NCBI GenBank assembly: GCA_944386455.1
Contig: CALXBC010000012.1
Span: forward strand, 1-57,403
DNA: 57,403 nucleotides
Source of the DNA: an uncultured Clostridia bacterium
GTDB lineage: Bacteria > Bacillota > Clostridia > Oscillospirales > Ruminococcaceae
Direction of reading: 5' to 3'
The translations under genes and the position numbers were made by a program. The notes beneath the pieces are model-generated. The model had not been told where the DNA came from. It ran no database searches and saw nothing but the letters and a program-made list of their open reading frames with translations. Within the stretch, counting starts at the first letter, position 1, and each line of letters begins with the position of its first letter. Positions 15,151-22,857 of this stretch are shown piece after piece.

Positions 15151-16467
15151 ATGTCAGTTCACGATGAGACAAAGGTGGCAAAATGCAGCTTTTGCGGGAA
15201 ATCTGCTACCCAGGTAGCCCGTCTGCTGTTTGGCAGAGGTGCATATATCTGTGATGAGTGCGTCATGCTCTGCTATCAGATGTTGGTGCAGGACGGCTTG
15301 ATCGAGGATACCGGGGTGCATAAGAAGAAAGCAGGAAAAGGATCTGACGGAAAAGAAAATATTCCGAAGCCTGTTGAGATCAAGGCTATTCTTGACGAAT
15401 ATGTCATTGGCCAGGATGAGGCTAAAATCGCCCTGTCTGTTGCCGTTTATAATCATTATAAACGGATATACAGCAACACAGAGGAAGGAAACGAGGTCGA
15501 ACTGCAAAAAAGCAATGTACTGCTGCTTGGACCTACTGGCGTTGGAAAAACGATGCTTGCGCAGACGCTGGCGAAAGTGCTCGATGTTCCGTTTGCAATT
15601 GCAGACGCTACGACCCTGACAGAGGCGGGATATGTCGGAGAGGATGTTGAAAATGTCCTGCTGCGGTTGATTCAGGCGGCTGACTACGATGTGGAAGCTG
15701 CACAGCGCGGCATTATCTATATCGACGAGATTGATAAAATCACCAGAAAATCTGAGAACACCTCAATTACCCGTGATGTCAGCGGGGAAGGCGTACAGCA
15801 GTCCCTGCTGAAAATTGTGGAAGGAACAGTTTCAAACGTTCCTCCGCAGGGCGGCAGAAAGCATCCGAATCAGGAGTTCATCCAGATTGATACCAAAAAC
15901 ATTTTGTTTATTTGCGGCGGTGCTTTTGACGGGATCGAAAAGATTGTCGAAAAGCGTCTGGATTCTTCTTCCATAGGATTTGGCGCCAAGCTTCGGGATA
16001 AAAAGGATTATACCGTCAGCAATATGATTAAGCAGGTGACGCCGCATGATCTGGTAAAATTCGGGATTATTCCCGAGCTGGTCGGACGGCTTCCGGTCAT
16101 TACGACCCTTAACGAATTGGACGAGGACGCGTTGGTCAGAATTTTGTCTGAACCCAAAAATGCCCTGGTGAAACAATACCAAAGCATGTTCCACATGGAC
16201 AGGATTCAGCTGGATTTCGAGCCGGAAGCGTTGCGGGCTGTTGCCAAAAAGGCAATTGAACGAAAGACTGGGGCACGCGGCCTGCGCGGTATCATGGAAG
16301 GCTTGCTTTCCAGGCTGATGTTTGAGCTGCCGTCAGAAAAGGGTGTTACCCGTGTGTTAATTACAAAGGATTGTGTCGAAAACGGCGCGGAACCGATCAT
16401 TGAGCGCAAAACCGCTAAAAAGACGCCGAAGCTTCCTTCGGGAACGCCCAAGGCAGTCAATGAATGA
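15151..16467 (+). CDS. clpX: ATP-dependent Clp protease ATP-binding subunit
   Basis: AAA+ unfoldase that feeds substrates to ClpP. 438 residues. An N-terminal zinc domain has Cys12, Cys15, Cys34 and Cys37. Walker A GPTGVGKT is at 127-134, Walker B in [10 protein letters not shown], with sensor and arginine-finger regions intact. The C-terminus is Lys/Pro-rich. Co-transcribed with clpP. Confidence 0.96.
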   Translation: MSVHDETKVAKCSFCGKSATQVARLLFGRGAYICDECVMLCYQMLVQDGLIEDTGVHKKKAGKGSDGKENIPKPVEIKAILDEYVIGQDEAKIALSVAVYNHYKRIYSNTEEGNEVELQKSNVLLLGPTGVGKTMLAQTLAKVLDVPFAIADATTLTEAGYVGEDVENVLLRLIQAADYDVEAAQRGIIYIDEIDKITRKSENTSITRDVSGEGVQQSLLKIVEGTVSNVPPQGGRKHPNQEFIQIDTKNILFICGGAFDGIEKIVEKRLDSSSIGFGAKLRDKKDYTVSNMIKQVTPHDLVKFGIIPELVGRLPVITTLNELDEDALVRILSEPKNALVKQYQSMFHMDRIQLDFEPEALRAVAKKAIERKTGARGLRGIMEGLLSRLMFELPSEKGVTRVLITKDCVENGAEPIIERKTAKKTPKLPSGTPKAVNE

Positions 16468-16478
16468 GGATGTACTTC

Positions 16479-16532
16479 AAAGGGCTTTTGCTTGAAGCGG
16501 TCTGCATGGACTGATCTCAGGCAAAAGTCCTT
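16479..16532 (+). other. Long imperfect hairpin after clpX
   Basis: Arms 16479-16495 and 16517-16532 pair over about 15 bp with G-U pairs and one mismatch around a 21-nt loop. There is no T-run after it, so it is more likely an mRNA-stability or partial termination structure than a classical terminator. Confidence 0.45.
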
Positions 16533-16567
16533 CCGCCTATTGTTGATGAAATCAGAAGGTGTGACAG

Positions 16568-16918
16568 ATGGAACCGATCAAATTTTATCTTGCGCTGGCC
16601 CTGGCTGTTCTTGCCGCAGTTTTTTTCCTGCTGGGGCTTGTGTTTGCCGTCCGAAAGGAAAAAGCGTGCAGCCTGATATCGGGTTTTAATTTCAAGTCCC
16701 GAGAAGAACGGCAGAAATATGATTTGAAAAGGATGAGCGCCGACCAGAGAAATTTCTTTCTGCTTTGCGGCGGGATTCTGCTGCTCGGTGCTGGACTGAC
16801 CTTCTTTTTCGGCGCGGTGTTGTTTGGATTGACTCTTGTTGTTTGGCTGGTCCTCTTTTTCTCCGGTGTTCATCTTGATGATGAAAAGGCGTTTGGAAAA
16901 TACCGTATCAGGAGATGA
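16568..16918 (+). CDS. DUF3784 family small membrane protein
   Basis: 116 residues, with hydrophobic helices at about 5-27, 63-85 and 88-102. The middle segment SGFNFKSREERQKYDLKR is the hallmark of DUF3784 proteins, common in Firmicutes. The start ATG is preceded by GAAGGTGTGA. The gene is followed by a strong terminator. Role unknown. Confidence 0.75.
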   Translation: MEPIKFYLALALAVLAAVFFLLGLVFAVRKEKACSLISGFNFKSREERQKYDLKRMSADQRNFFLLCGGILLLGAGLTFFFGAVLFGLTLVVWLVLFFSGVHLDDEKAFGKYRIRR

Positions 16919-16960
16919 CGGAAGCAGGCAAGAGTTATTCATAGAGTTCAAGAAATAGGG

Positions 16961-17004
16961 TATAACCGTCCAAGGTGTTTTAAACCATGGACGGTTATAT
17001 TTTT
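16961..17004 (+). terminator. Intrinsic terminator after the DUF3784 gene
   Basis: A 12-bp stem, 16961-16972 with 16988-16999, followed by TTTTT. Confidence 0.8.
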
Positions 17005-17122
17005 ATGATTTATAAACAGAAACAGACTGTGCTTTCTCTTTTGTCTCATGTCCTTGAATGTCTGTCATTCTTTGTGTTAAATTTTGAATACAGGAGGGAA
17101 AGCGGTCTGTCAAATAAAGTGA

Positions 17123-17151
17123 TTTACATGCTTTAAAAACTATGATAAAAT
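17123..17151 (+). promoter_or_regulatory. Promoter for the tiny zinc peptide and membrane gene
   Basis: TTTACA (17123-17128) and TAAAAT (17146-17151) with 17-bp spacing, 15 nt before the start codon and just ahead of AAGGAG. Confidence 0.6.
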
Positions 17152-17165
17152 ACAAGGAGAAAAAT

Positions 17166-17285
17166 ATGAGTGAATGTTTCCGTTGTGGAAGAGATTTGAA
17201 AGACCCCAATGCAATATATGGCTGGCGGTGTGCAAAGTCTGGATTTGACGGACCAGTAACGCTTTATTCAAAAAAATATTATTAA
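17166..17285 (+). CDS. 39-residue cysteine-bearing peptide (putative zinc knuckle)
   Basis: A very short gene. It begins MSECFRCGRDLKDPN, has a CxxC pair (Cys4, Cys7) and a third Cys in a WRC motif near residue 22, and ends with a Tyr-rich tail. A consensus-like promoter and AAGGAG 6 nt before the ATG argue that it is expressed. The N-terminal pattern looks like the zinc-finger start of a longer protein, so it could be a truncated relic or a genuine small protein. Function unknown. The membrane protein gene follows at once. Confidence 0.5.
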   Translation: MSECFRCGRDLKDPNAIYGWRCAKSGFDGPVTLYSKKYY

Positions 17286-17302
17286 GATTGGATGCTGACA
17301 GG

Positions 17303-18022
17303 ATGAAGCTGTATCAAAAAACACCCTTAAAAAATATGCAGTTGGGGATTATTCTTCGGCTGCTTACTGTTCTTGCCGCCTTTGTTCTGGGGAGGATCGC
17401 TTTTGACAACCCTGTATTTGATGAGATGTTGATTACCTTGCCGGCGGAGCTGGTTTCTTATCTGTTTTTGTTCTACTGGCTGCATTGCTATATAAGGGAG
17501 CAGATCCCGAAGGCTGGAAGATATCAGCTTGTCAAAAGTGCCTGCGGTTCCCTCTTATTGCTCTTGCTCAATCTGAGCGGGGACGTGGCTTCCGCGCTGC
17601 TCTCCCGGGTACCCCGTTATTTTGCGGATATCGCGTCGCTGGGATACTCTTTGCTGCTTCTCGCTTTTGTTTCATCCTATGTATTCTATTGGACGCTGAA
17701 GCCGGCAGAAGAACAGGGGCTGCGCTATCCGGAATTTATCAGGGCTCTTTTTTCCTTTGCAAAGAAAAAGCCCGGTCTGCTGCTGGCAGTTCCGGGGGCG
17801 TATGCTCTGCTCTTGCTCCTGATGATTGTCATCCTGTTTTTCCTGCTGTGTATCGGCGTCGATATCTGGAGCTTGATCCGGACGCCGCCGATTGCAGCGG
17901 TTGCTGCACTGGTGCTTCAGTTTTTGACCATTTTTGTCCCTTTCACAGAAGCAAAGCTGTATACGGCCTTTGCAGACTTTTTTATCCGGTCGGAAGAAAA
18001 TAAAGCGTCAGCCGCTGACTGA
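17303..18022 (+). CDS. Multi-pass membrane protein, unknown function
   Basis: About 239 residues with five or six hydrophobic helices (about 13-32, 45-62, 84-100, 112-132, 165-190, 200-220). No family signature recognised. ATG 17303 has a weak site (GACAGG); TTG at 17288 is an alternative. It lies just after the zinc peptide gene and 31 nt before the methyltransferase, so the three may be one transcript. Confidence 0.55.
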   Translation: MKLYQKTPLKNMQLGIILRLLTVLAAFVLGRIAFDNPVFDEMLITLPAELVSYLFLFYWLHCYIREQIPKAGRYQLVKSACGSLLLLLLNLSGDVASALLSRVPRYFADIASLGYSLLLLAFVSSYVFYWTLKPAEEQGLRYPEFIRALFSFAKKKPGLLLAVPGAYALLLLLMIVILFFLLCIGVDIWSLIRTPPIAAVAALVLQFLTIFVPFTEAKLYTAFADFFIRSEENKASAAD

Positions 18023-18053
18023 AAGCCTCATAAAAACGAAAGGAAGATATCTT

Positions 18054-18824
18054 ATGTCAAGTTGGGATTCTGTACAGTATTTGAAATATAAGCAGGAACG
18101 GACGCAGCCGTCTGTCGATCTGGCAGCCCGGATTCCCGAGCTTTCCGCAGAACGGGTCGTAGATATTGGGTGCGGTCTGGGAAACAGCACGGAAGTCCTG
18201 CACCGTCGGTTTCCTGAAGCAACCGTCCTTGGCATAGATAATTCTAAGGAAATGCTGAAAACGGCAGCAACAGCACATCCTGATTTTGTGTTTCGCTGCT
18301 GTGATGTATCATGTGAGCTGCCGACACTTGGATGCGGATATGATGTAGTGTTTTCCAACGCCTGTCTGCAATGGGTGCCCGACCATCCGAAGCTGCTGCG
18401 GGAGCTGATGGGGCTGCTGCGCGACGGAGGCTTTTTGGCAGTCCAGATTCCGCTGCAGTTTGAGCAGCCTGTGCACGGACTTATTCGGGAAACCGCTCTG
18501 TCGCCGGAATGGAAAGACTATTTTCCCGAGGTTCGAGATTTTTACATTCTGACTGAGTCGGAGTATTTTGATTTATTGTCCGATATCTCCCGTGATTTTT
18601 CTATGTGGTCGACTATTTATTTTCATCGGATGGCCGGTCATGAGGCATTGCTGGATTGGTATCGCGGAACAGGGCTGCGGCCTTATCTGGATGTGCTGCC
18701 AGAGGAACGCATTCCTGATTTTGAGGCGGAGCTGATGCGAAAAATCAAACAGGAATATCCGCTTCAGAAAAACGGAGAGGTCATCTTCCGCTTTCCGCGT
18801 CTGTTTTTTTGGGCACAAAAATAG
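18054..18824 (+). CDS. Trans-aconitate 2-methyltransferase-like SAM methyltransferase
   Basis: Methylates small acids using S-adenosylmethionine; the Tam family esterifies trans-aconitate. 256 residues. N-terminal WDSVQYLKYKQERTQPS matches the Tam start. Motif I is VVDIGCGLGNST (~37-48), the acidic strand end is GIDNSKEML, and the post-I motif is VFSNACLQWVPDH. AAAGGAAG precedes ATG 18054. The substrate is inferred from family resemblance. Confidence 0.75.
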   Translation: MSSWDSVQYLKYKQERTQPSVDLAARIPELSAERVVDIGCGLGNSTEVLHRRFPEATVLGIDNSKEMLKTAATAHPDFVFRCCDVSCELPTLGCGYDVVFSNACLQWVPDHPKLLRELMGLLRDGGFLAVQIPLQFEQPVHGLIRETALSPEWKDYFPEVRDFYILTESEYFDLLSDISRDFSMWSTIYFHRMAGHEALLDWYRGTGLRPYLDVLPEERIPDFEAELMRKIKQEYPLQKNGEVIFRFPRLFFWAQK

Positions 18825-18854
18825 AAGATGGCTTCAGCTGTCAATCATTGGCGG

Positions 18855-18910
18855 TTGACAGCTCCGCTACTATGTGTTACAATATACCAGTAATATGTAT
18901 TACATAGTAG
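18855..18910 (+). promoter_or_regulatory. Promoter with palindromic PadR operator
   Basis: TTGACA (18855-18860), 17 bp, TACAAT (18878-18883). A long imperfect inverted repeat, CTACTATGTGTTAC (18867-18880) with GTATTACATAGTAG (18897-18910), covers the -10 and start site. It contains ATGT/ACAT half-sites typical of PadR operators, plus the inner palindrome TATGTATTACATA. Autorepression by the next gene is inferred. Confidence 0.7.
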
Positions 18911-18917
18911 TAAAGGC

Positions 18918-19253
18918 ATGGGGGAATCATGTTTGTACCAGATGTCAGAAATATTGAAGGGAATATTGGAAGGATGTATTCTGGAAATCATCAGTCACGG
19001 CGAGACATATGGCTATGAAATCACGCAGCAGCTGCACCGGCTTGGCTTTGATGATGTGGTTGAGGGAACCGTTTATACCATTACCACCCGTCTGGAACGT
19101 CAAAACCTGGTCGTGGCGGAGAGAAAAAACTCTGATTTGGGGCCGCCCCGCAAATTTTATCGGCTGAATGAAGCAGGGCAATGCAGACGGAAAGAATTTT
19201 GGGATAAGTGGGATTTTATATCCGCCAGATGTGAACAACTGCGGAAGAAATGA
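18918..19253 (+). CDS. PadR-family transcriptional repressor
   Basis: About 111 residues. A winged helix domain: LEGCILEIISHGETYGYEI (helix 1-2), then VVEGTVYTITTRLERQNLV (recognition helix) and the wing GPPRKFYRLNEAG. Proteins of this family usually repress their own operon and release on ligand binding. The start could be ATG 18918 or ATG 18942 (family-like MSEILKG). It is followed by two DUF1048 genes, the usual partners. Confidence 0.85.
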   Translation: MGESCLYQMSEILKGILEGCILEIISHGETYGYEITQQLHRLGFDDVVEGTVYTITTRLERQNLVVAERKNSDLGPPRKFYRLNEAGQCRRKEFWDKWDFISARCEQLRKK

Positions 19254-19265
19254 GGATAAGCTGCG

Positions 19266-19616
19266 ATGAATTTTTGGGATCGGATCACCGGAAGTGATAT
19301 GACAAGAGAAATGAACGAATTGGATAAAAGAGCCAAACGGCTGCCGGCAGAGTATCAAAAGGCATGGAAAGAAATGGCGGCGCTTTGGCAATATGGTGAT
19401 TTCACAGGCCGCAATCTGATGCTGCCGTTTGCCAATTCGCTGGAATTGCTGGAGACAGCTGCTGCGGAAGGGCGGAGTGTAACAGAATTGTTCGACGGTG
19501 ACATACAGGCATTTTGCTTCGAACTGGCCGATGTGCAGGGCGGAAAAAGCAGCCGGGACAAATGGAGAAAACAGCTCAACAAAAATGTCTTAAAAAAACT
19601 GGGGGCAGCAGAATGA
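19266..19616 (+). CDS. DUF1048 protein, first copy
   Basis: 116 residues, all-helical, soluble. It shares the architecture of DUF1048: LPAEYQKAWKEM, then a helix bundle and the DIQAFCFEL segment. It lies 12 nt after padR and overlaps the next gene (ATGA). DUF1048 proteins are generally encoded beside PadR regulators; their biochemical role is not established. Confidence 0.75.
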   Translation: MNFWDRITGSDMTREMNELDKRAKRLPAEYQKAWKEMAALWQYGDFTGRNLMLPFANSLELLETAAAEGRSVTELFDGDIQAFCFELADVQGGKSSRDKWRKQLNKNVLKKLGAAE

Positions 19617-19882
19617 ATCTAAAAGAAGCCTTACAAGAAAAGAAGAATTGGCATGCTGACCGCAGGCGTGTGAAAGCGCTGCCCAAAGAATATCGGTTTG
19701 TATATGAGGAAGCGCAAAAGTATCTTTTTAAGGGCTGCTGGACAGAAGGGATCGCATATGCTTCTATTATGTCTGAGCTCCTGGCTTTTTTTGAGCAAGG
19801 AGCGGCCGCAGGAAAAGATGTGCTTACCGTTACAGGGCGTGATGTGGCCGCATTTTGTGACGGTTTGCTGTCAGAGAATTGA
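19613..19882 (+). CDS. DUF1048 protein, second copy
   Basis: 89 residues, a shorter relative of the preceding gene: LPKEYRFVYEEAQKYLF and DVAAFCDGLL correspond to its LPAEYQKAW and DIQAFCFEL. Tandem duplication within the PadR operon is likely. The start overlaps the upstream stop by four bases, with GGGGG upstream. Confidence 0.7.
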   Translation: MNLKEALQEKKNWHADRRRVKALPKEYRFVYEEAQKYLFKGCWTEGIAYASIMSELLAFFEQGAAAGKDVLTVTGRDVAAFCDGLLSEN

Positions 19883-19902
19883 GCAGAGAAGAAGCAATAA
19901 AC

Positions 19903-19936
19903 AAAAACATCCGCGGCAGACCACGGATGTTTTTTT
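19903..19936 (+). terminator. Terminator of the PadR operon
   Basis: The stem AAAAACATCCG (19903-19913) with CGGATGTTTTT (19924-19934) ends in a T-run. It can also serve ridA on the minus strand through the A-rich left arm. Confidence 0.75.
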
Positions 19937-19945
19937 GACCAGCTT

Positions 19946-20320
19946 TTATATTTCTGCAATGACTTCAACTTCGACCAAGACGTCCTTGGGGAGTTCTTTT
20001 ACTGCAACGCAGGAACGCGCCGGCTTTTGGGTGAAGTATTTGCCGTAGATGCCGTTGAAGGCTGAAAAATCAGACATGTTTTTCAGGAAACAGGTCGTTT
20101 TGACTGCCCTGTCAAAGGATGTGCCTGCCTCTTCCAGGATGGCGGCGAGATTTTTCATGACTTGTTCCGTCTGTCCCTCAATCGTGTCTGTTTCGACATT
20201 TCCTGTTGCAGGATTGATTGCAATTTGGCCGGATGTAAACAAAAGATTTCCGGTTACAACCGCTTGGGAATACGGCCCGATTGCCTCGGGCGCAAGGCCG
20301 GTGTGAAGCTTCTTTGGCAT
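19946..20320 (-). CDS. ridA: RidA family 2-iminobutanoate/2-iminopropanoate deaminase
   Basis: 124 residues. Hydrolyses reactive enamines/imines released by PLP dehydratases. The RidA hallmark APEAIGPYSQAV is at the N-terminus and the substrate-binding Arg lies in KPARSCVAVKELP, followed by VEVEVIAEI at the end. It lies 20 nt downstream of ilvA on the same strand, its main source of substrate, so the pair forms a functional operon. Confidence 0.93.
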   Translation of the reverse strand: MPKKLHTGLAPEAIGPYSQAVVTGNLLFTSGQIAINPATGNVETDTIEGQTEQVMKNLAAILEEAGTSFDRAVKTTCFLKNMSDFSAFNGIYGKYFTQKPARSCVAVKELPKDVLVEVEVIAEI

Positions 20321-20340
20321 TTTTTATTCCTCTTTTCTGA

Positions 20341-21540
20341 TCAGTTTTCGCAAAGATGATAGCCTTCGTTTTCCAAGGCTTCTCTGATTTGGTTGATGTG
20401 CTCCTGATTTCTGGTCTCCAGCTCTACCCGCAGGAAGCAGCCATTGATGTCAGAGCCTTCATTGGCACGCTCGTGGTGGATGGCAATGACATTTCCGCCC
20501 AGATCCGCAATGATACGGGATACGTCCTTGAGCTGTCCCGGCTTGTCCAGCAGCTCGATGTTAAGCAGGCAGGAACGCCCGGATTTGAGCAGACCGCGCT
20601 TGATTACACGCGAAAGGATCGTCACGTCGATATTTCCGCCGGAGACCAAACAGACGACCTTTTTTCCCTTGACGGGAATCTTGTCAAACATAACCGCAGC
20701 GACCGAAACCGCTCCTGCGCCTTCGGCAATCAGCTTCTGATGCTCAATCATGGTCAGGATCGCGGTGGAGATTTCATCCTCGCTTACGGTGACGAACTCA
20801 TCAACATATTTGCTGCAGTATGCAAAGGTGTTTTTCCCCGGCTCTTTGACCGCGATGCCGTCCGCAATAGTCGAGACAGTGTCCAAACATTCGATCTGGT
20901 GATCGCGGACGGAATTGACCATGCTGGGGGCACCACTCGCCTGAACACCGTATACCTTGACCTCCGGCCGGAGCGATTTGATGGCAAACGCTACCCCGGA
21001 GATCAGACCGCCGCCCCCGACCGGGACGACAACGGCGTCAACGTCGTCCATCTGTTCCAGAATCTCCAGTCCGATGGTGCCCTGTCCGGCGATGACAGCT
21101 TCATCATCAAAGGGATGGATAAAGGTATACCCCTTTTCGTCCTTCAGCTCCAGTGCTTTCTGATAAGCGTCGTCATATACACCCTTCACCAGGCAGATTT
21201 CTGCACCGAGCCGTTTGGTCGCCTCCACCTTTGAGATCGGTGCACCGTCCGGCAGACAGATCAGCGACTTGATGCCGTTTTTGGTGGCGGCCAGCGCAAC
21301 GCCCTGTGCATGATTACCTGCAGAACAGGCAATCACGCCCTTGGCCTTTTCCTCGTCGCTGAGCTGGGAAATCTTATAATATGCTCCCCGGACCTTAAAG
21401 GAACCTGTGATCTGCAAATTTTCGGGCTTGAGATAAACGTCGCATTCGGGATTGATGTGCTGTGCACGAATCAGATCGGTGGTATGCAGCACGTTCTTTA
21501 ATACAAATGAGGCATGATAGATTCTATCCAGGGACAGCAT
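20341..21540 (-). CDS. ilvA: Threonine ammonia-lyase
   Basis: PLP enzyme converting threonine to 2-oxobutanoate (isoleucine synthesis or threonine breakdown). About 399 residues from ATG 21540, chosen because ACGGAG lies 9 nt upstream (an in-frame ATG at 21561 lacks a site). PLP lysine is Lys49 in ITGSFKVRGA; the glycine loop is VPVGGGGLISG. The C-terminus carries one ACT domain (about 325-399), as in TdcB-like catabolic/short forms. Followed by ridA. Confidence 0.92.
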   Translation of the reverse strand: MLSLDRIYHASFVLKNVLHTTDLIRAQHINPECDVYLKPENLQITGSFKVRGAYYKISQLSDEEKAKGVIACSAGNHAQGVALAATKNGIKSLICLPDGAPISKVEATKRLGAEICLVKGVYDDAYQKALELKDEKGYTFIHPFDDEAVIAGQGTIGLEILEQMDDVDAVVVPVGGGGLISGVAFAIKSLRPEVKVYGVQASGAPSMVNSVRDHQIECLDTVSTIADGIAVKEPGKNTFAYCSKYVDEFVTVSEDEISTAILTMIEHQKLIAEGAGAVSVAAVMFDKIPVKGKKVVCLVSGGNIDVTILSRVIKRGLLKSGRSCLLNIELLDKPGQLKDVSRIIADLGGNVIAIHHERANEGSDINGCFLRVELETRNQEHINQIREALENEGYHLCEN

Positions 21541-21697
21541 GTACAACGACTCCGTTTCCAATATAAGATTACTTTTTACAAAAATACGCTTTTTTCAGCA
21601 GAAAGTCAAGCGGTTTTGGGGAATAACAGCACTTTTGCATAATAAATCGGTTGATATCATAAAAATATCAGCAACAGCTGGTCTGTTTTCGACGAAT

Positions 21698-22519
21698 TTA
21701 AAGCATTGCCTTGTAGATTTCCGCCTTTTTGAAGCCTGTCGCAGCAGCAGCCTCTTTTGCGGCCTCGGACGGCTTCAGACCGCCGTCCGACAGCTGCCTG
21801 GCGAGAAAAACAGCGTCTTCCAGCGTAAAAGCAGAAGTTTCCTGCGGCCTTGCACCTTCCAAAACCAGAACAAATTCTCCCTTTGGCGATTGCTCTGTAT
21901 ACCGTGCGACAGCCTCGGAAAGGGTAGTGCGGACCACCTCTTCATGTACCTTGGTCAGCTCCCGCGCCAGTGCTGCCCGCCGGTCTCCAAGAACGTTCAG
22001 CAGGTCCTGCAGCGTGGTGAGCAGCTTGTGCGGCGCTTCATAAAAAATCAGCGTGTGAGGATCATTTTTGATTTGTTCGAGATGCTCAAGACGATTTTTA
22101 CGGTTAGTACTCAAAAATCCCTCAAAGGAAAAGCGGGAGGTTGACAGACCGCTGACGCATAACGCAGAAATGGCGGCGTTTGGCCCCGGAATGACGATGG
22201 TTTCAACACCGGCGTCGGCAGCTAGCCGCACCAGATCTTCTCCCGGGTCGGAGATACAGGGCATTCCCGCGTCGGAGACCACTGCACAGTTCTCTCCCGC
22301 CAGAATCCGCCCGAGGATCAGTTCTCCCTTTTCCCGCAGGTTATGCTCATAATAGCTGACCAACGGCTTTTTGATCTCAAAATGGTTCAGCAGCTTCAGG
22401 GTGACGCGGGTGTCCTCCGCCGCGATGAAATCGACATCACGCAGGATCTGGACTGCGCGGGGGCTGAAGTCCGACAGATTCCCGATCGGGGTGCCGACCA
22501 CATATAGTTTGCCTGCCAT
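21698..22519 (-). CDS. rsmI: 16S rRNA (cytidine-1402 2'-O)-methyltransferase
   Basis: 273 residues. Tetrapyrrole-methylase fold enzyme that methylates C1402 in the ribosomal P site. Visible: GKLYVVGTPIGNLSD at the start, AEDTRVT, VSDAGMPCISDPGEDLV, PGPNAAISALCVSGL and YEAPHKL. The start ATG 22519 has AGGAAAGGCAGG upstream. The C-terminal helix region is normal. The 157 bp between its stop and ilvA shows no element. Confidence 0.93.
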   Translation of the reverse strand: MAGKLYVVGTPIGNLSDFSPRAVQILRDVDFIAAEDTRVTLKLLNHFEIKKPLVSYYEHNLREKGELILGRILAGENCAVVSDAGMPCISDPGEDLVRLAADAGVETIVIPGPNAAISALCVSGLSTSRFSFEGFLSTNRKNRLEHLEQIKNDPHTLIFYEAPHKLLTTLQDLLNVLGDRRAALARELTKVHEEVVRTTLSEAVARYTEQSPKGEFVLVLEGARPQETSAFTLEDAVFLARQLSDGGLKPSEAAKEAAAATGFKKAEIYKAML

Positions 22520-22629
22520 AATGTGCCTGCCTTTCCTAGACAATCTGTTTCTATCATAGCAAAAAATGAGAAAAATTGCAATGCCCATAGCTGGGCCGCA
22601 ACCCTTTGTCAAACTTGGACTCAAAACGC

Positions 22630-22658
22630 TTGACAGCAATTTTTTTCTATGCTATAAT
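22630..22658 (+). promoter_or_regulatory. Perfect consensus promoter of the attenuated methyltransferase
   Basis: TTGACA (22630-22635), 17 bp, TATAAT (22653-22658). Transcription should start near 22665, just ahead of the leader peptide ribosome binding site AGGAGGT (22674-22680). Confidence 0.8.
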
Positions 22659-22687
22659 ACGACCAATTATTTTAGGAGGTAACCGTG

Positions 22688-22720
22688 ATGCTTTTTCATA
22701 TCATTCGACGCATGCGATGA
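22688..22720 (+). CDS. 10-codon leader peptide MLFHIIRRMR
   Basis: A tiny frame with an ideal AGGAGGT 7 nt upstream of its ATG. The peptide ends in Arg-Arg-Met-Arg and contains an Arg-x-Arg motif, the pattern at which macrolide-bound ribosomes are known to stall in Erm-type leaders. Its codons (22691-22707) can pair, with small bulges, to CGGATGATGAAAAG downstream (22769-22782). So a stalled ribosome would refold the leader. The stalling drug, if any, is unknown. Confidence 0.65.
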   Translation: MLFHIIRRMR

Positions 22721-22801
22721 AAGATTGTATCTGTGTCAGGTACGGGCTTATTCTGCTATGTGCCTGAACGGATGATGAAAAGGGAACGGCTCTTTTGATT
22801 G

Positions 22802-22844
22802 TACTGTTGACGGCATATAGCTGTCAGCAGTATTTTTATTTTTT
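22802..22844 (+). terminator. Attenuator terminator in the methyltransferase leader
   Basis: A 13-bp stem with two G-U pairs (22802-22814 with 22820-22832, loop ATATA), followed by TTTTTATTTTTT and immediately by the gene's GGAGGT. Upstream, TCAGGTAC/GTGCCTGA (about 22736-22767) forms another stem. A terminator placed between leader peptide and gene points to transcription attenuation. Confidence 0.7.
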
Positions 22845-22857
22845 GGAGGTAATTTGT

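Noticed and set aside
20356-21234. 292-codon plus-strand frame over ilvA
   Set aside because: Antisense shadow of ilvA with no family resemblance.
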